64,000 nucleotides of DNA from positions 992,001 through 1,056,000 of the forward strand of contig NZ_CP021138.1 of assembly GCF_002162035.1 (NCBI RefSeq). The letters run 5' to 3'. Made by a program: the position numbers and the translations under genes. Every line of letters starts with the position of its first letter. Position 1 is the stretch's first letter. Under the pieces are notes generated by a model. It ran no database searches. It was not told the origin of the DNA and saw only the letters and a list, made by a program, of their open reading frames with translations. Positions 17,830-27,999 of the stretch are shown here, one piece after another. This DNA comes from Sulfuriferula sp. AH1 (GTDB lineage Bacteria; Pseudomonadota; Gammaproteobacteria; Burkholderiales; Sulfuriferulaceae).

Positions 17830-18633
17830 TTAGTGCTTTGGAGGGTCGATGCCATCAAGCTCGCGTTCCATTTCCTCTTCGGAAAGCGGCTGGTAGCTAT
17901 CGGTAGCCGGAGCAGGCCGGCTAACCAGGCTGGCAACGATAATGCCAAGCTCGTAGAGCAGCCAGAGTGGAACGGCTAGCATGGTCTGCGAGACCACATC
18001 CGGCGGGGTGAATATCGCACCGATGATAAAGGCCCCGACAATGACGTAAGGGCGGATTTCACGTAATTTGGCGACGCTGACCAGACCGATCTTGACCAGC
18101 AGGACAACGACGACGGGTACCTCGAAAGTAATGCCGAATGCCATGAACATGGTGAGCACGAAATCGAGGTATTTGCTGATGTCGGTCATCACCGCAACGC
18201 CCACCGGCGCAACCCCGGCGATAAAACCGAATACGATAGGGAAGACGAGGAAGTAGGCGAAAGACATGCCGCAGAAAAACAGCAACACGCTGGCGATAAT
18301 CAGCGGGATGCCAAGACGTTTCTCATGCGAGTACAGGCCGGGCGCAATGAATGCCCATATTTGATAGAGAATGTAAGGCAATGCGATCAGGAATGCCGCC
18401 ATCATGGTGACCTTGATAGGCACAAAGAATGGCGCGGTCACCTCGGTCGCAATAAGCTGGCCGCCTTTAGGCAAAGCATGGAGCAGTGGTCTGGCAAGCA
18501 GTGTATAAAGATCGTTCGCCCAATGAAACAAGCCCAGGAACACCAGGATGACTGATAACACCGCACGCAATAAACGATCGCGTAATTCAACCAGATGAGA
18601 GATGAATGTGTCCTGCGATTCGGGTGTGCTCAT
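17830..18633 (-). CDS. tatC: Sec-independent protein translocase TatC
   Basis: Polytopic inner-membrane receptor of the twin-arginine translocase, 267 residues with six membrane segments. The family N-terminus SHLVELRDRLLRA is present, and the C-terminal tail is hydrophilic. Its start overlaps the tatB stop by four bases. It is the last gene of the his-hinT-tatABC run. Confidence 0.97.
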   Translation of the reverse strand: MSTPESQDTFISHLVELRDRLLRAVLSVILVFLGLFHWANDLYTLLARPLLHALPKGGQLIATEVTAPFFVPIKVTMMAAFLIALPYILYQIWAFIAPGLYSHEKRLGIPLIIASVLLFFCGMSFAYFLVFPIVFGFIAGVAPVGVAVMTDISKYLDFVLTMFMAFGITFEVPVVVVLLVKIGLVSVAKLREIRPYVIVGAFIIGAIFTPPDVVSQTMLAVPLWLLYELGIIVASLVSRPAPATDSYQPLSEEEMERELDGIDPPKH

Positions 18634-19052
18634 GCTGTGTGATTGGTTTTATGTGGGTCGGTGTCAGAATGGGATGCAGGGTCCGGCATCGGCTCCAGAG
18701 CTAATTCACGCTGAGGATTTTCAGGTGTGGCGGTCAGTGTTTGCTCGGTATTGGGCAGTTCCAGTTGGGCAGGATTTGCGGCAGATTCAATGCTGTGTTG
18801 AACCTGATTGATTTCACCGGCGATGTGTTGCCCGGTTTCCTGCAGACTGTCCTTGAATATCTGCCCGCTTTTGCGCAGCTCATCCAACTGGATTTCCTGG
18901 CTGATATCTGATTTTACCGCGGCAACATAGCGTTGCATGCGTCCAAGCAACAAGCCGGCAGTACGGGCGACTTTGGGAAGTCGCTCGGGGCCGATGACAA
19001 TGAGCGCAACGACGCCGATCACCAACAGTTCGGAAAAGCCAACATCAAACAT
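18630..19052 (-). CDS. tatB: Sec-independent protein translocase TatB
   Basis: TatB subunit of 140 residues. The N-terminal membrane helix MFDVGFSELLVIGVVALIVIG with the conserved Glu near residue 8, then GPERLP and an amphipathic helix, define the family. A long, poorly conserved acidic and proline-rich tail follows. With TatC it forms the twin-arginine signal receptor. Eight bases separate it from tatA. Confidence 0.96.
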   Translation of the reverse strand: MFDVGFSELLVIGVVALIVIGPERLPKVARTAGLLLGRMQRYVAAVKSDISQEIQLDELRKSGQIFKDSLQETGQHIAGEINQVQHSIESAANPAQLELPNTEQTLTATPENPQRELALEPMPDPASHSDTDPHKTNHTA

Positions 19053-19060
19053 GTTGCGCC

Positions 19061-19273
19061 TTATGCTTTGGTTTTTTCTTTGACTTCGCCGTCTATGGTA
19101 TGGCCGGTGTCCTGGCTGTCGATTTTGCCCTGTTCGCCTTCTTTCATGGCGTCTTTAAAACTTTTAACGGCACCGCCTACGTCGCCGCCGATATTACGCA
19201 GTTTTTTCGTACCGAATATCACTAAAACGATGGCTAGTACGATTAACCAATGCCAAATGCTAAAGCTGCCCAT
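19061..19273 (-). CDS. tatA: Sec-independent protein translocase TatA
   Basis: Pore-forming TatA subunit of 70 residues. A short membrane helix ([17 protein letters not shown]) is followed by the hinge [19 protein letters not shown] amphipathic helix, typical of TatA rather than TatB. It is 12 bp downstream of the HIT-family gene and begins the tatABC block. Confidence 0.96.
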   Translation of the reverse strand: MGSFSIWHWLIVLAIVLVIFGTKKLRNIGGDVGGAVKSFKDAMKEGEQGKIDSQDTGHTIDGEVKEKTKA

Positions 19274-19285
19274 GATAGCTCCTTG

Positions 19286-19624
19286 TTAGGTACGCGCCAG
19301 CTTGCCGCCGCCGCCAAATATGTGGATATGCAGGTGGAATACTTCCTGTCCACCACCGTGCCCGGTATTGATCATGGTACGAAAACCCGTCTCCAGACCA
19401 TGCTTGCGGGCAAGTTCAGGTGCTAATAATAACATCCGCCCAAGCAAATTCTGATGTTTATTCCCGCATTCAGACAAAGATACTATATGTGTCTTGGGAA
19501 TAATTAATATATGAACCGGGGCGATCGGATGGATGTCATGAAATGCGAGCAATTCATCATCTTCATATACTTTATTGCTGGGTAAGGCACCGTCTACGAT
19601 TTTGCAAAAGATGCAATCATTCAT
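19286..19624 (-). CDS. hinT: HIT-family nucleotide-binding protein (HinT)
   Basis: Histidine-triad purine nucleoside phosphoramidase, 112 residues. The triad is seen as [11 protein letters not shown], and the N-terminus has the CIFCKIVDG zinc/loop motif. It is coupled to hisE (four-base overlap) and precedes tatA, the usual betaproteobacterial arrangement. Confidence 0.95.
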   Translation of the reverse strand: MNDCIFCKIVDGALPSNKVYEDDELLAFHDIHPIAPVHILIIPKTHIVSLSECGNKHQNLLGRMLLLAPELARKHGLETGFRTMINTGHGGGQEVFHLHIHIFGGGGKLART

Positions 19625-19944
19625 ACATTGTCCTTGCGCGCGGCCTTTTCAGTATGCCCGGATACGCCTTCGCGGCGGGCCAGCTCATTAAGTACGTCCT
19701 GCGGTCCCAATCCCTGCTGCGCCAGCAATATCATGCTGTGGAACCATAAATCAGCTACTTCATAAACGATATGCTGTTTATCCCCGTCCTTGGCCGCCAT
19801 GATGGTCTCGGCTGCTTCTTCAGCCACTTTTTTGAGTATGGCATCCAGACCTTTGGCATACAGGCTGGCGACATACGACGAACTAGGTTCGCTGGATTTT
19901 CGTGACTCCAGGGTCGCGGCTACACGGGTTAGTATATCGCTCAT
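19621..19944 (-). CDS. hisE: Phosphoribosyl-ATP pyrophosphatase
   Basis: Second step of histidine biosynthesis, hydrolysing PR-ATP to PR-AMP. It has 107 residues, with [11 protein letters not shown] and the metal-binding [17 protein letters not shown] followed by [13 protein letters not shown]. Here hisE is separate from hisI rather than fused as in enterics. Both ends overlap neighbours by four bases. Confidence 0.96.
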   Translation of the reverse strand: MSDILTRVAATLESRKSSEPSSSYVASLYAKGLDAILKKVAEEAAETIMAAKDGDKQHIVYEVADLWFHSMILLAQQGLGPQDVLNELARREGVSGHTEKAARKDNV

Positions 19945-20336
19945 TGCTTATAAATCTCTGACGGGTCTTTCAATACGGGTTCGGTGATTACCCATTCATG
20001 GTTCTCCAGTTTCTGGAAGAAACAGTCATGCCGACCGGTATGACAGCTGATCCCGCCTATTTGTTCTATTTTCAGCAGGATGACGTCTTCATCGCAATCC
20101 AGCCGGATTTCGTGAACTTTCTGGATGTGACCGGATTCTTCGCCCTTATGCCAGAGCTTTTTGCGTGAGCGTGACCAATACACGGCTTCGCCTGATTCGA
20201 CTGTGCGCTTGAGTGCGTCACGGTTCATCCACGCCACCATCAGCACTTCATTGCTGGCGGCATCCTGAGCGATTGCCGGTACCAGGCCGTCACTCGACCA
20301 ATTGACTTTATTTAACCAATTGTCTTGCGTGCTCAT
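19941..20336 (-). CDS. hisI: Phosphoribosyl-AMP cyclohydrolase
   Basis: Third step of histidine biosynthesis. The 131-residue stand-alone enzyme carries the zinc/magnesium motifs [18 protein letters not shown], the aspartates in [12 protein letters not shown] and the cysteines in [13 protein letters not shown]. It overlaps hisF and hisE by four bases each. Confidence 0.97.
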   Translation of the reverse strand: MSTQDNWLNKVNWSSDGLVPAIAQDAASNEVLMVAWMNRDALKRTVESGEAVYWSRSRKKLWHKGEESGHIQKVHEIRLDCDEDVILLKIEQIGGISCHTGRHDCFFQKLENHEWVITEPVLKDPSEIYKQ

Positions 20337-21094
20337 AGCCGCACCTCTATGCCGTTCTGCAGCATGTGCAGTTTGGCTTCGTGTATGGAGAATTCGCCAA
20401 AGTGAAAGATGCTCGCTGCCAGTACGGCATCGGCATGTCCCTGAATGACGCCGTCAGCGAGATGTTGCAGGGTGCCTACACCGCCGCTGGCGATGACAGG
20501 AATGCCGACTGCATCGGATACTGCACGGGTAAGCGGGATATTGAAACCGCTTTTGGTACCGTCGCGATCCATGCTGGTGAGCAGGATTTCGCCCGCACCC
20601 AGATTCTGCATCTTGATGGCCCATTCTACGGCATCCAGACCGGTGGCGTTGCGTCCGCCGTGGGTATAGACTTCCCAGCGGCCTTCGGCATTGGCTTTGG
20701 CATCGATGGCCACCACGATGCATTGCGAGCCAAAACGCGCAGCGGCATCGGCAACCATTTGCGGGTTGCTGACTGCGGTGGTGTTGATACTGACCTTGTC
20801 CGCACCGGCGTTGAGCAGACGGCGCACATCGTTGACTTCGCGTACGCCACCACCGACGGTGAGCGGTATGAAGACTTCGGAGGCAACGGCCTCGATGATC
20901 GGCAGAATCAGGTCGCGTTGATCCGAGCTGGCGGTAATGTCGAGAAAAGTCAGTTCGTCAGCGCCTTCGCGGTCGTAACGGCGCGCGATTTCAACCGGAT
21001 CGCCTGCGTCACGCAAGCCGACGAAGTTGACGCCTTTGACGACGCGCCCGGCGTTGACATCCAGGCAGGGGATAATGCGTTTAGCGAGTCCCAT
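20333..21094 (-). CDS. hisF: Imidazole glycerol phosphate synthase cyclase subunit
   Basis: TIM-barrel subunit that makes IGP and AICAR from PRFAR using ammonia from HisH. It has 253 residues. The catalytic Asp is in the N-terminal [16 protein letters not shown] and the second in [14 protein letters not shown]. The ATG shares its first base with the last base of the hisA stop (TAATG), so the two are tightly coupled. Confidence 0.97.
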   Translation of the reverse strand: MGLAKRIIPCLDVNAGRVVKGVNFVGLRDAGDPVEIARRYDREGADELTFLDITASSDQRDLILPIIEAVASEVFIPLTVGGGVREVNDVRRLLNAGADKVSINTTAVSNPQMVADAAARFGSQCIVVAIDAKANAEGRWEVYTHGGRNATGLDAVEWAIKMQNLGAGEILLTSMDRDGTKSGFNIPLTRAVSDAVGIPVIASGGVGTLQHLADGVIQGHADAVLAASIFHFGEFSIHEAKLHMLQNGIEVRL

Positions 21095-21837
21095 TATGCG
21101 CCCGACAGCTCATCGGCGAGTGCCTGGGCAGCAGTGAAATCCAGCGTGCCTTCGTAAATCGCGCGTCCGGTGATGGCGCCCATAATGCCTTCGTGTTCTA
21201 CTGCGCACAGCTTGCGTACATCGTCCAGATTGGTAATGCCGCCGCTCGCAATCACTGGAATGGTGAGCGCCTGTGCAAGCTTGACTGTGGCTTCGATGTT
21301 GACGCCGGAGAGCATGCCGTCGCGACCGATGTCTGTGTAAATCACGCCTTCCACACCGTAATCCTGGAATTTCCTTGCCAGATCGATGACGTCATGGTGA
21401 GTAAGTTTGGACCAGCCATCTACCGCCACTTTGCCGTCTTTTGCATCCAGGCCGACGATGATCTGGCCCGGGAAAGCGTTGCAGGCATCATGTAAAAACC
21501 CCGGGGTTTTGACTGCGGCGGTGCCGATGATGACATAGCGTATGCCGCTGTCGAGATAGCGGGAAATGGTATCCAGATCGCGGATGCCGCCGCCAAGTTG
21601 TACCGGAACGTCAACGCCGACAGCGTCAACAATGGATTTGATGGCCTTGCCATTGACCGGTTTGCCGGCAAAGGCTCCGTTGAGATCGACCAGGTGCAGA
21701 CGTTTTGCGCCTTGAGCCAGCCAATGCCGTGCCATCTCGGCGGGATCTTCGGAGAATACGGTGGATTCTTCCATTAAACCTTGTTTAAGGCGTACACAGT
21801 GACCGTCTTTAAGGTCAATAGCAGGGATAATCAGCAT
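21094..21837 (-). CDS. hisA: ProFAR isomerase
   Basis: TIM-barrel isomerase of histidine biosynthesis, 247 residues. It shows the HisA N-terminus [19 protein letters not shown], the phosphate-binding VQLGGGIRD and [15 protein letters not shown]. It lies 32 bp downstream of hisH, the widest gap inside this his block. Confidence 0.97.
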   Translation of the reverse strand: MLIIPAIDLKDGHCVRLKQGLMEESTVFSEDPAEMARHWLAQGAKRLHLVDLNGAFAGKPVNGKAIKSIVDAVGVDVPVQLGGGIRDLDTISRYLDSGIRYVIIGTAAVKTPGFLHDACNAFPGQIIVGLDAKDGKVAVDGWSKLTHHDVIDLARKFQDYGVEGVIYTDIGRDGMLSGVNIEATVKLAQALTIPVIASGGITNLDDVRKLCAVEHEGIMGAITGRAIYEGTLDFTAAQALADELSGA

Positions 21838-21869
21838 GATAAGAAGGAGTGGAAATCAATAAAAACAAG

Positions 21870-22565
21870 TTATAGTGAACATTCGGTATTGAAGGTATCG
21901 CACTGGTTAGGCGCTATATTACCATCCCATGTCACAAAATTGCCAAGCAAGGTGAGTCCGGCGGTTTGGCTTTTTTCGGGGTGAAATTGCACCGCAAAAA
22001 TATTGTTGGCAGCAACTGCGCAGGTAAACGGGAAAGGGTACAGCGTGAATGCCGACACCAGATCCGGGTTGCCGGCTTCCACATAATAGCTGTGCACGAA
22101 GTAAAAGCGGCTGCCGTCGGCTATGCCGTTCCACATTGGGTGCGGCACTGCCTGATGCACTTCGTTCCAGCCGATATGCGGCACTTTGAGGCGGTTATTC
22201 TGATTGTCGAACATGGCTTCGTCCGGGAAGCGTAATACGCGTCCGGGCAAGATGCCCAATCCAGTGGCATCGCCTTCTTCGCTGTGTTCGAACAGCATTT
22301 GCATCCCGAGGCAGATGCCGAGAAAGGGTTTGCTGGCGGCGGCCTGCTTAACCACGTCAATCAAGCCGCGCTGCTTCAGTTCGGCCATGCAGTCACCCAT
22401 GGCACCGACCCCTGGAAATACCACGCGGCCGGCATTGAGTATGGTCTCAGGGTCGGAGGTAACAACAATGCTGGCGGCAGGGGCAACGTGTTCCAGGGCT
22501 TTGGACACCGAACGCAAATTACCCATGCCGTAGTCAATTACAGCGATATCGATATTTGCTGCCAT
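21870..22565 (-). CDS. hisH: Imidazole glycerol phosphate synthase glutaminase subunit
   Basis: Class I glutamine amidotransferase that feeds ammonia to HisF. It has 231 residues, slightly longer than usual. The nucleophile elbow is PFLGICLGMQMLF, the catalytic His-x-Glu is in AVQFHPEKS, and the N-terminus reads IAVIDYGMGNLRSV. One base separates it from hisB. Confidence 0.97.
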   Translation of the reverse strand: MAANIDIAVIDYGMGNLRSVSKALEHVAPAASIVVTSDPETILNAGRVVFPGVGAMGDCMAELKQRGLIDVVKQAAASKPFLGICLGMQMLFEHSEEGDATGLGILPGRVLRFPDEAMFDNQNNRLKVPHIGWNEVHQAVPHPMWNGIADGSRFYFVHSYYVEAGNPDLVSAFTLYPFPFTCAVAANNIFAVQFHPEKSQTAGLTLLGNFVTWDGNIAPNQCDTFNTECSL

Positions 22566-22566
22566 A

Positions 22567-23154
22567 TTATAAGCAACCTTTGGTAGACGGCATCACGCCA
22601 CCCATGCGCGGATCGGGTTCCACCGCCATGCGCAGTGCGCGGCCAAATGCCTTGAATATGGTTTCGGCCTGATGGTGGGCGTTGTCACCGCGCAGGTTGT
22701 CGATATGCAGGGTGACGCCAGCGTGGTTGATGAAGCCCTGAAAGAATTCATGGAACAGGTCCACGTCAAACTGGCCTATCGCAGCGCGGGTAAAGTCGAC
22801 GTGATATTCCAGTCCCGGGCGGCCGGACAAATCGAGTACTACGCGTGATAACGCTTCGTCCAGCGGCACGTAGGCATGCCCGTAACGGCGCACTCCTTTT
22901 TTGTCGCCGATCGCTTTGGCGAAGGCCTGACCCAGCGTAATGCCGATGTCTTCGACTGTGTGGTGTGCGTCGATATGCAAATCGCCGGCCGCGTCGATTT
23001 CTATATCCATCACGCCGTGACGTGCGATCTGGTCGATCATGTGGTCGAGAAACGGCACGCCGGTATTGAAACGGCTGGTGCCGGTTCCATCCAGGTTGAG
23101 TTGAACACTGATCTGGGTTTCCAGCGTGTTGCGGGTGACTTGAGCTGTACGCAT
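22567..23154 (-). CDS. hisB: Imidazoleglycerol-phosphate dehydratase
   Basis: Sixth step of histidine biosynthesis, 195 residues: the dehydratase domain alone, without the phosphatase domain fused in enterics. Metal-binding motifs [14 protein letters not shown] and [16 protein letters not shown] are both present. It lies 20 bp downstream of hisC. Confidence 0.97.
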   Translation of the reverse strand: MRTAQVTRNTLETQISVQLNLDGTGTSRFNTGVPFLDHMIDQIARHGVMDIEIDAAGDLHIDAHHTVEDIGITLGQAFAKAIGDKKGVRRYGHAYVPLDEALSRVVLDLSGRPGLEYHVDFTRAAIGQFDVDLFHEFFQGFINHAGVTLHIDNLRGDNAHHQAETIFKAFGRALRMAVEPDPRMGGVMPSTKGCL

Positions 23155-23174
23155 GATAAATGTGTATATTTGGG

Positions 23175-24245
23175 CTAATTGTTAGATTGCAATATATCAG
23201 TTAATGCTGTTATCAGGGTATGACATTGTTCATCCGTGCCTATTGTAATCCGCATAAACGGTGCGATGCGGGCCGGATTGCGAAAATGTCGTACGATAAT
23301 GCTGCGTTCTCGCAGTTTGGCGGTAAGCTCTGCGCCATCATGTTGTGGATGGCTGGCAAACACGAAATTCGCCGCGGATGGCAAAACGATAAAACCGAGC
23401 CCGGTCAAATCTGCAATGAGCCGTTCGCGCGTCTGCTTGATGTGCGTGCAAGTTTCCTCGAAATAGTCGCGATCCTGTATAGCCGCAGTCGCGCCTATTT
23501 GCGCCAGTTTGCCTAGCGGGTAGGAATTGAAGCTGTCTTTCACCCGCGTCAGCCCCGCGATCAGTTCGCTGTCGCCCACGGCATAGCCGACGCGTAAACC
23601 CGCCAAGCCGCGCGATTTTGAGAAAGTGTGCACAACCAGTAATTGCGGGTACCGGTTAATCAGTTGCACCGCCGATTCAGCGCCAAAATCGACATAAGCT
23701 TCGTCAATGACCACCACTGAATCGGGATTCGCCTGCAACAGGCGTTCGATGTCAGACAACGCAACCGGGCAACCGGTCGGCGCATTGGGATTGGGGAAAA
23801 TAATGCCGCCATTGGGGCGAATGTAGTCGTTCACCCGGATCTGGAAGGTCTCGGTAAGCGGGATGGCAGTGTGCGCTATTTGGTACAGACGGCAGTAAAC
23901 CGGATAAAAGCTATAGGTGATATCCGGGAAAAGTATGGGAAGCTCGTGCTTGAGCAGGGCATGGAAAGTATGCGCCAGCACTTCATCGGAACCGTTGCCG
24001 ACAAAGACATTGTCGCTGCTTACACCATGATAATCGGCAATAGCCTGTGTTAAAGCCGAGCTATTGGGGTCGGGATAAAGCTGTAACTGGTTGGGGATGT
24101 TCTCATGGAATGCCTCGGTGACCCGCGGGCTAGGCGGATAGGGGCTTTCGTTGGTATTGAGTTTGACCAGATTATCCAGCTTGGGTTGCTCTCCCGGTAT
24201 GTAAGGGGTGAGCGTGTGGGTGACCGCACTCCAGAAACGACTCAT
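23175..24245 (-). CDS. hisC: Histidinol-phosphate aminotransferase
   Basis: PLP-dependent aminotransferase of 356 residues. The family signatures are [12 protein letters not shown] near the N-terminus, [24 protein letters not shown] and the PLP lysine in [15 protein letters not shown]. It sits three bases after hisD. Confidence 0.97.
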   Translation of the reverse strand: MSRFWSAVTHTLTPYIPGEQPKLDNLVKLNTNESPYPPSPRVTEAFHENIPNQLQLYPDPNSSALTQAIADYHGVSSDNVFVGNGSDEVLAHTFHALLKHELPILFPDITYSFYPVYCRLYQIAHTAIPLTETFQIRVNDYIRPNGGIIFPNPNAPTGCPVALSDIERLLQANPDSVVVIDEAYVDFGAESAVQLINRYPQLLVVHTFSKSRGLAGLRVGYAVGDSELIAGLTRVKDSFNSYPLGKLAQIGATAAIQDRDYFEETCTHIKQTRERLIADLTGLGFIVLPSAANFVFASHPQHDGAELTAKLRERSIIVRHFRNPARIAPFMRITIGTDEQCHTLITALTDILQSNN

Positions 24246-24248
24246 GGG

Positions 24249-25553
24249 CTAATCCTGCGTCATGCGGAATTCTGCCGAGCGCGCGTGCGCTTGCAGACCT
24301 TCGCCATAAGCCAATGTGGCCGCAATATTGCCCAGAACGTTCGCGCCTGCAGCCGATACCTGAATCAGGCTGGAACGTTTCTGGAAATCGTAAACGCCCA
24401 GTGGACTGGAGAAACGCGCAGTACGCGAGGTCGGCAATACGTGATTAGGGCCGGCGCAATAATCGCCCAACGATTCGCACGTGTTGCGGCCCATGAAAAT
24501 CGCACCCGCGTGGCGGATTTTCTTCGCCCATGTTTCCGGTTCGTCGAGCGACAGTTCCAGATGTTCCGGCGCGATGTGATTGGCGATAGCCACGGCTTCG
24601 TCCAGATCGCGTACCGTGATCAAAATGCCGCGGTCGCGCAGGGAAGCCGTGATCACGTCGCGGCGCGGCATGTCCGGCAATAATTTATTGATGCTGGCAA
24701 CGACCTGGTCGATATAGGCCGCATCCGGGCAGAGCAGTATCGATTGGGCAAGCTCGTCATGTTCGGCTTGCGAGAACAGGTCCATCGCGATCCAGTCAGG
24801 ATTGGTTTTGCCGTCGCAGATGATCAGGATTTCGGAAGGCCCGGCCACCATGTCGATGCCGACCGTGCCGAATACGCGGCGCTTGGCAGCAGCGACATAG
24901 GCGTTGCCCGGCCCGACGATCTTGTCGACCTGGGGGATGGTGGCTGTGCCGTAAGCCAGTGCGGCAACTGCCTGCGCGCCGCCAATGGTAAATACACGGG
25001 TGACGCCGGCTACCGCAGCGGCGGCCAGCACCAGTTCGTTCTGTACGCCGTCCGGGGTTGGCACCACCATGATCAGTTCGGCCACGCCTGCGACCTTCGC
25101 GGGAATGGCATTCATCAGCACCGATGACGGATAAGCTGCCTTGCCGCCGGGTACATACAAGCCCACGCGGTCCAGTGCGGTAACCTGCTGGCCTAAAACG
25201 GTACCGTCGGCTTCCTGATAAGTCCATGACTGCATCACCTGATGCTCGTGGTAATCGCGCACGCGTTTGGCGGCAGTTTCCAGCGCAGCCCGTTGTTCGG
25301 CTGGCAAGTTGTCCAGCGCGCCTTGCAGTCGTGCGATAGGCAGTTCCAGTTCGGCCATGCTGGAGACGTCGAGACGATCAAAGCGTTTGGTATATTCCAG
25401 AACTGCGGCATCCCCTTCGCGGCGAACATGACGCAAAATGTCTTCGACAGTGCGCTCGATAGCAGCATCCTGTTCGCCTTCGAAGGCGAGCAAACGATCC
25501 AAGTCAGCCTGAAACCGGGCAGATTGGGTAGTGAGTTTTTGAATGTTCAACAT
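24249..25553 (-). CDS. hisD: Histidinol dehydrogenase
   Basis: Zinc- and NAD-dependent enzyme for the last two steps of histidine synthesis. It has 434 residues from the ATG at 25553; an in-frame ATG eleven codons earlier is possible but unlike the family N-terminus ([10 protein letters not shown]). Motifs include [48 protein letters not shown] and the zinc region SQAEHDE. It is the first gene of the his run: hisG, which often precedes hisD in Betaproteobacteria, is not upstream, and the next gene is divergent. Confidence 0.97.
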   Translation of the reverse strand: MLNIQKLTTQSARFQADLDRLLAFEGEQDAAIERTVEDILRHVRREGDAAVLEYTKRFDRLDVSSMAELELPIARLQGALDNLPAEQRAALETAAKRVRDYHEHQVMQSWTYQEADGTVLGQQVTALDRVGLYVPGGKAAYPSSVLMNAIPAKVAGVAELIMVVPTPDGVQNELVLAAAAVAGVTRVFTIGGAQAVAALAYGTATIPQVDKIVGPGNAYVAAAKRRVFGTVGIDMVAGPSEILIICDGKTNPDWIAMDLFSQAEHDELAQSILLCPDAAYIDQVVASINKLLPDMPRRDVITASLRDRGILITVRDLDEAVAIANHIAPEHLELSLDEPETWAKKIRHAGAIFMGRNTCESLGDYCAGPNHVLPTSRTARFSSPLGVYDFQKRSSLIQVSAAGANVLGNIAATLAYGEGLQAHARSAEFRMTQD

Positions 25554-25769
25554 GAGCGACAATCCGGGGAAATATGCAGTAAACAATTTATCATTATACC
25601 GATAAAATCAGGCAAATCGAGGAAGGTCGCTGCGAATATTGCTGATCAAGCCGGCTGCCAGCCGGGACTGATTGTGATTGACAAATATAGTTATGTTATT
25701 TTACCGCCGGGCTGCTAATGTATAGTTTGGAATGTCCCATTTTAATATTAATCAGGAAGGGATTGAAGG

Positions 25770-26501
25770 ATGAAGCGTTTAGTATGGTTGATGGCTCTGG
25801 TGTTGATGAGCAATTTCGCGCTTGCTGCCGATTATGCGCGCGAGAAAAAATGGGCGGATGAAGTCGTGCCGGGCGTAGTGGCAGGTGATCCGGTATATCT
25901 CGAGCAGCCTGACGGACATAAATTCTTAACGTTGTACACGCCGGCCAAAGATGCCAGGGCGGCGCTGATAATCGTGCACGGCATGGGAGTCAATCCGGAC
26001 TGGGGTTTGATCGGTGTATTGCGCAGCCAGTTGCCGGATCGGGGCTATACTACCCTGTCGATACAAATGCCTGTGCTGGCAAGCAATGCAAAGGCTACCG
26101 CCTATCCAGCCACCTTCCCTGAAGCAGTGCAGCGATTGAATATCGCCGTGGATTTCCTTAAGGCCAAGGGTTATACCAAAATCGGCCTGGTATCGCACAG
26201 TATGGGTTCGCGCATGAGTGCAGTGTATATGACAGGCAAACCCGATGCGGCGGTCAAGGCCTGGGTGGCTATCGGCATGGCTGATCGCGTCGATTACCGT
26301 AAAGTGGGTGTGCCGGTATTGGATCTGTATGGCGAGAATGACCTGCCTGATGTGCTGAAAAATGCCAGGGCGCGTAAGACGGCATTGCAAGGCAAGACAG
26401 GCTCGAAACAGGAAATGGTGGCACATGCCGATCATTTCTTTGACAATATGGATGAGCAGCTGGTGAACATTGTGAGCAAATATTTGGACCAGCAGTTCTA
26501 A
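25770..26501 (+). CDS. Exported alpha/beta-hydrolase-like protein (DUF3530 type)
   Basis: Predicted periplasmic protein of 243 residues with a signal peptide (MKRLVWLMALVLMSNFALA). The fold is alpha/beta hydrolase: an oxyanion-region IIVHGMGVNPDW, the nucleophile elbow LVSHSMGSR, an acidic residue in LDLYGENDLP and a late histidine in MVAHADHFFDN. The substrate is unknown. GGAAGG and AAGGATG provide the ribosome-binding site. Divergent from hisD with a 216-bp gap that contains a CCGGCT-GCC-AGCCGG hairpin near 25653. Confidence 0.8.
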   Translation: MKRLVWLMALVLMSNFALAADYAREKKWADEVVPGVVAGDPVYLEQPDGHKFLTLYTPAKDARAALIIVHGMGVNPDWGLIGVLRSQLPDRGYTTLSIQMPVLASNAKATAYPATFPEAVQRLNIAVDFLKAKGYTKIGLVSHSMGSRMSAVYMTGKPDAAVKAWVAIGMADRVDYRKVGVPVLDLYGENDLPDVLKNARARKTALQGKTGSKQEMVAHADHFFDNMDEQLVNIVSKYLDQQF

Positions 26502-26540
26502 ATTTGGCCATTTCATATAGCGAATTCAAGGAGGAAAACG

Positions 26541-27155
26541 ATGCGTACCTGGATGAAATTTTTTATGTTGTTGTTGATTTTGAGTCTGAGCGGCTGTGGC
26601 TACAATACCTTTCAGACCAGTGATGAGCAGGTGAAAGCAAGCTGGGCTGAAGTGCTTAATCAGTACCAGCGCCGGGCGGATCTGGTGCCGAATCTGGTGA
26701 ATGTGGTCAAGGGTTACGCCTCCCATGAGAAGGACGTGCTGACGCAGGTCACCGCCGCACGTGCCCGTGTCGGCCAGATTCAGGCTACGCCGGAGCTGAT
26801 CAACGATCCCGCGGCTTTCGCCAAATTTCAGGCGGCGCAACGCGACATGAGCGAATCGCTGGGGCGCCTGATGCTGGTGGCTGAAAACTATCCGCAGCTG
26901 AAGGCCGATGGGGTATTCCGTGATCTGCAGGCGCAACTGGAAGGTACCGAAAACCGTATCGCCGTGGCGCGTAAACGCTATATTGAAGCGGTGCAGGTAT
27001 ATAACAACGCCGTGCGACAGTTCCCGAGCAACCTCACTGCGATGGCGTTTGGCTACAAGGTGAAACCGAGCTTCACGGTCGAGAACGAAAAGGAAATCTC
27101 CAAGGCGCCCAAGGTCGATTTTAGCGCACCGATTAATCCGGCCCCGGCGCAATAA
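26541..27155 (+). CDS. LemA family lipoprotein
   Basis: LemA protein of 204 residues. The N-terminal lipobox LSLSGCGY predicts a lipid-anchored protein with the coiled helical LemA domain outside the cytoplasm. Conserved segments are SWAEVLNQYQRRADLVPNLV, ENYPQLKAD and RKRYIEAVQVYNNAVRQFP. A strong AGGAGG site precedes the ATG. It forms a small operon with two TPM-domain genes, the usual partners of LemA; the molecular role is not settled. Confidence 0.92.
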   Translation: MRTWMKFFMLLLILSLSGCGYNTFQTSDEQVKASWAEVLNQYQRRADLVPNLVNVVKGYASHEKDVLTQVTAARARVGQIQATPELINDPAAFAKFQAAQRDMSESLGRLMLVAENYPQLKADGVFRDLQAQLEGTENRIAVARKRYIEAVQVYNNAVRQFPSNLTAMAFGYKVKPSFTVENEKEISKAPKVDFSAPINPAPAQ

Positions 27156-27161
27156 CCGATT

Positions 27162-27998
27162 ATGAAGCGTTGGCTGCTTGCGCTGCTGGCCTTGCTTGCA
27201 GTGTCATGGTTTACCTCTGCAATGGCGGAGGTAGCTGTGCCTGCGCTCAAGGCACGTGTAACCGATCTTACCAATACCCTGACACCTGCCCAGGCAGCCG
27301 GTATCGAGCAGCAATTGCTGGCGCTGGAGCAGCGCAAAGGCAGCCAGATCGCAGTGCTCATCGTGCCCACTACTCAGCCCGAAGCCATCGAGCAATACAG
27401 TTTGCGAGTAGCGGAGGCGTGGAAGCTGGGGCGTAAAGGGGTGGATGATGGCGCGTTGCTGCTTGTTGCCAAGAACGATAGGGCATTGCGGATCGAGGTT
27501 GGCTACGGTCTGGAAGGTGTTATTCCGGATGCTGTGGCCAAGCGAGTGATTGCTGAAACCATCGTTCCGCATTTTCAGCAAAACGACTTTGCTGGCGGCA
27601 TTGAGGCCGGGGTGAGCCAGCTGGTCAAACTGGTTGACGGCGAGCCTTTGCCGCCGCCGGCAAAACAGTCGCGGCAGAATAATGGCGATCCGATGGGTAC
27701 CTTGTTTATTATGGCGATCGCCGCAGTCGTTGTCGGCCAGGTGCTGAGCGCTGTGTTCGGCCGTTTGCTGGGCTCCGGCCTCGCGGCCGCCGCCGTGGGC
27801 GGCCTGGGGTGGCTAGTGCTGGGTTCGGCGTTGATGGCAGGGCTGGCTGCGCTGCTGGTGTTTTTTTTCGTTCTTTCCGGGATCAATCCGATGCAGTTTA
27901 TGGGTGGTTTCGGCGGCGGTGGTCGCTCCGGTGGTTCGGGCGGGTTCGGCGGGGGCGGCGGAGGTTTTGGCGGTGGCGGTGCATCGGGGAGATGGTGA
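27162..27998 (+). CDS. TPM-domain membrane protein (YgcG-like)
   Basis: A 278-residue protein with a signal peptide, an extracytoplasmic TPM domain (about 28-160, with LTNTLTPAQA, GSQIAVLIVPTTQPEAIEQ and LRIEVGYGLEGVIPDA), a hydrophobic hairpin at about 180-245 and a glycine-rich tail ending in FGGGGASGRW. It is six bases after lemA. LemA-TPM pairs are widespread and linked to envelope functions by context only. Confidence 0.9.
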   Translation: MKRWLLALLALLAVSWFTSAMAEVAVPALKARVTDLTNTLTPAQAAGIEQQLLALEQRKGSQIAVLIVPTTQPEAIEQYSLRVAEAWKLGRKGVDDGALLLVAKNDRALRIEVGYGLEGVIPDAVAKRVIAETIVPHFQQNDFAGGIEAGVSQLVKLVDGEPLPPPAKQSRQNNGDPMGTLFIMAIAAVVVGQVLSAVFGRLLGSGLAAAAVGGLGWLVLGSALMAGLAALLVFFFVLSGINPMQFMGGFGGGGRSGGSGGFGGGGGGFGGGGASGRW

Positions 27999-27999
27999 T

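Noticed and set aside
25554-25769. Possible histidine attenuator leader before hisD
   Set aside because: No short frame with a histidine run and no terminator/antiterminator pair is visible.
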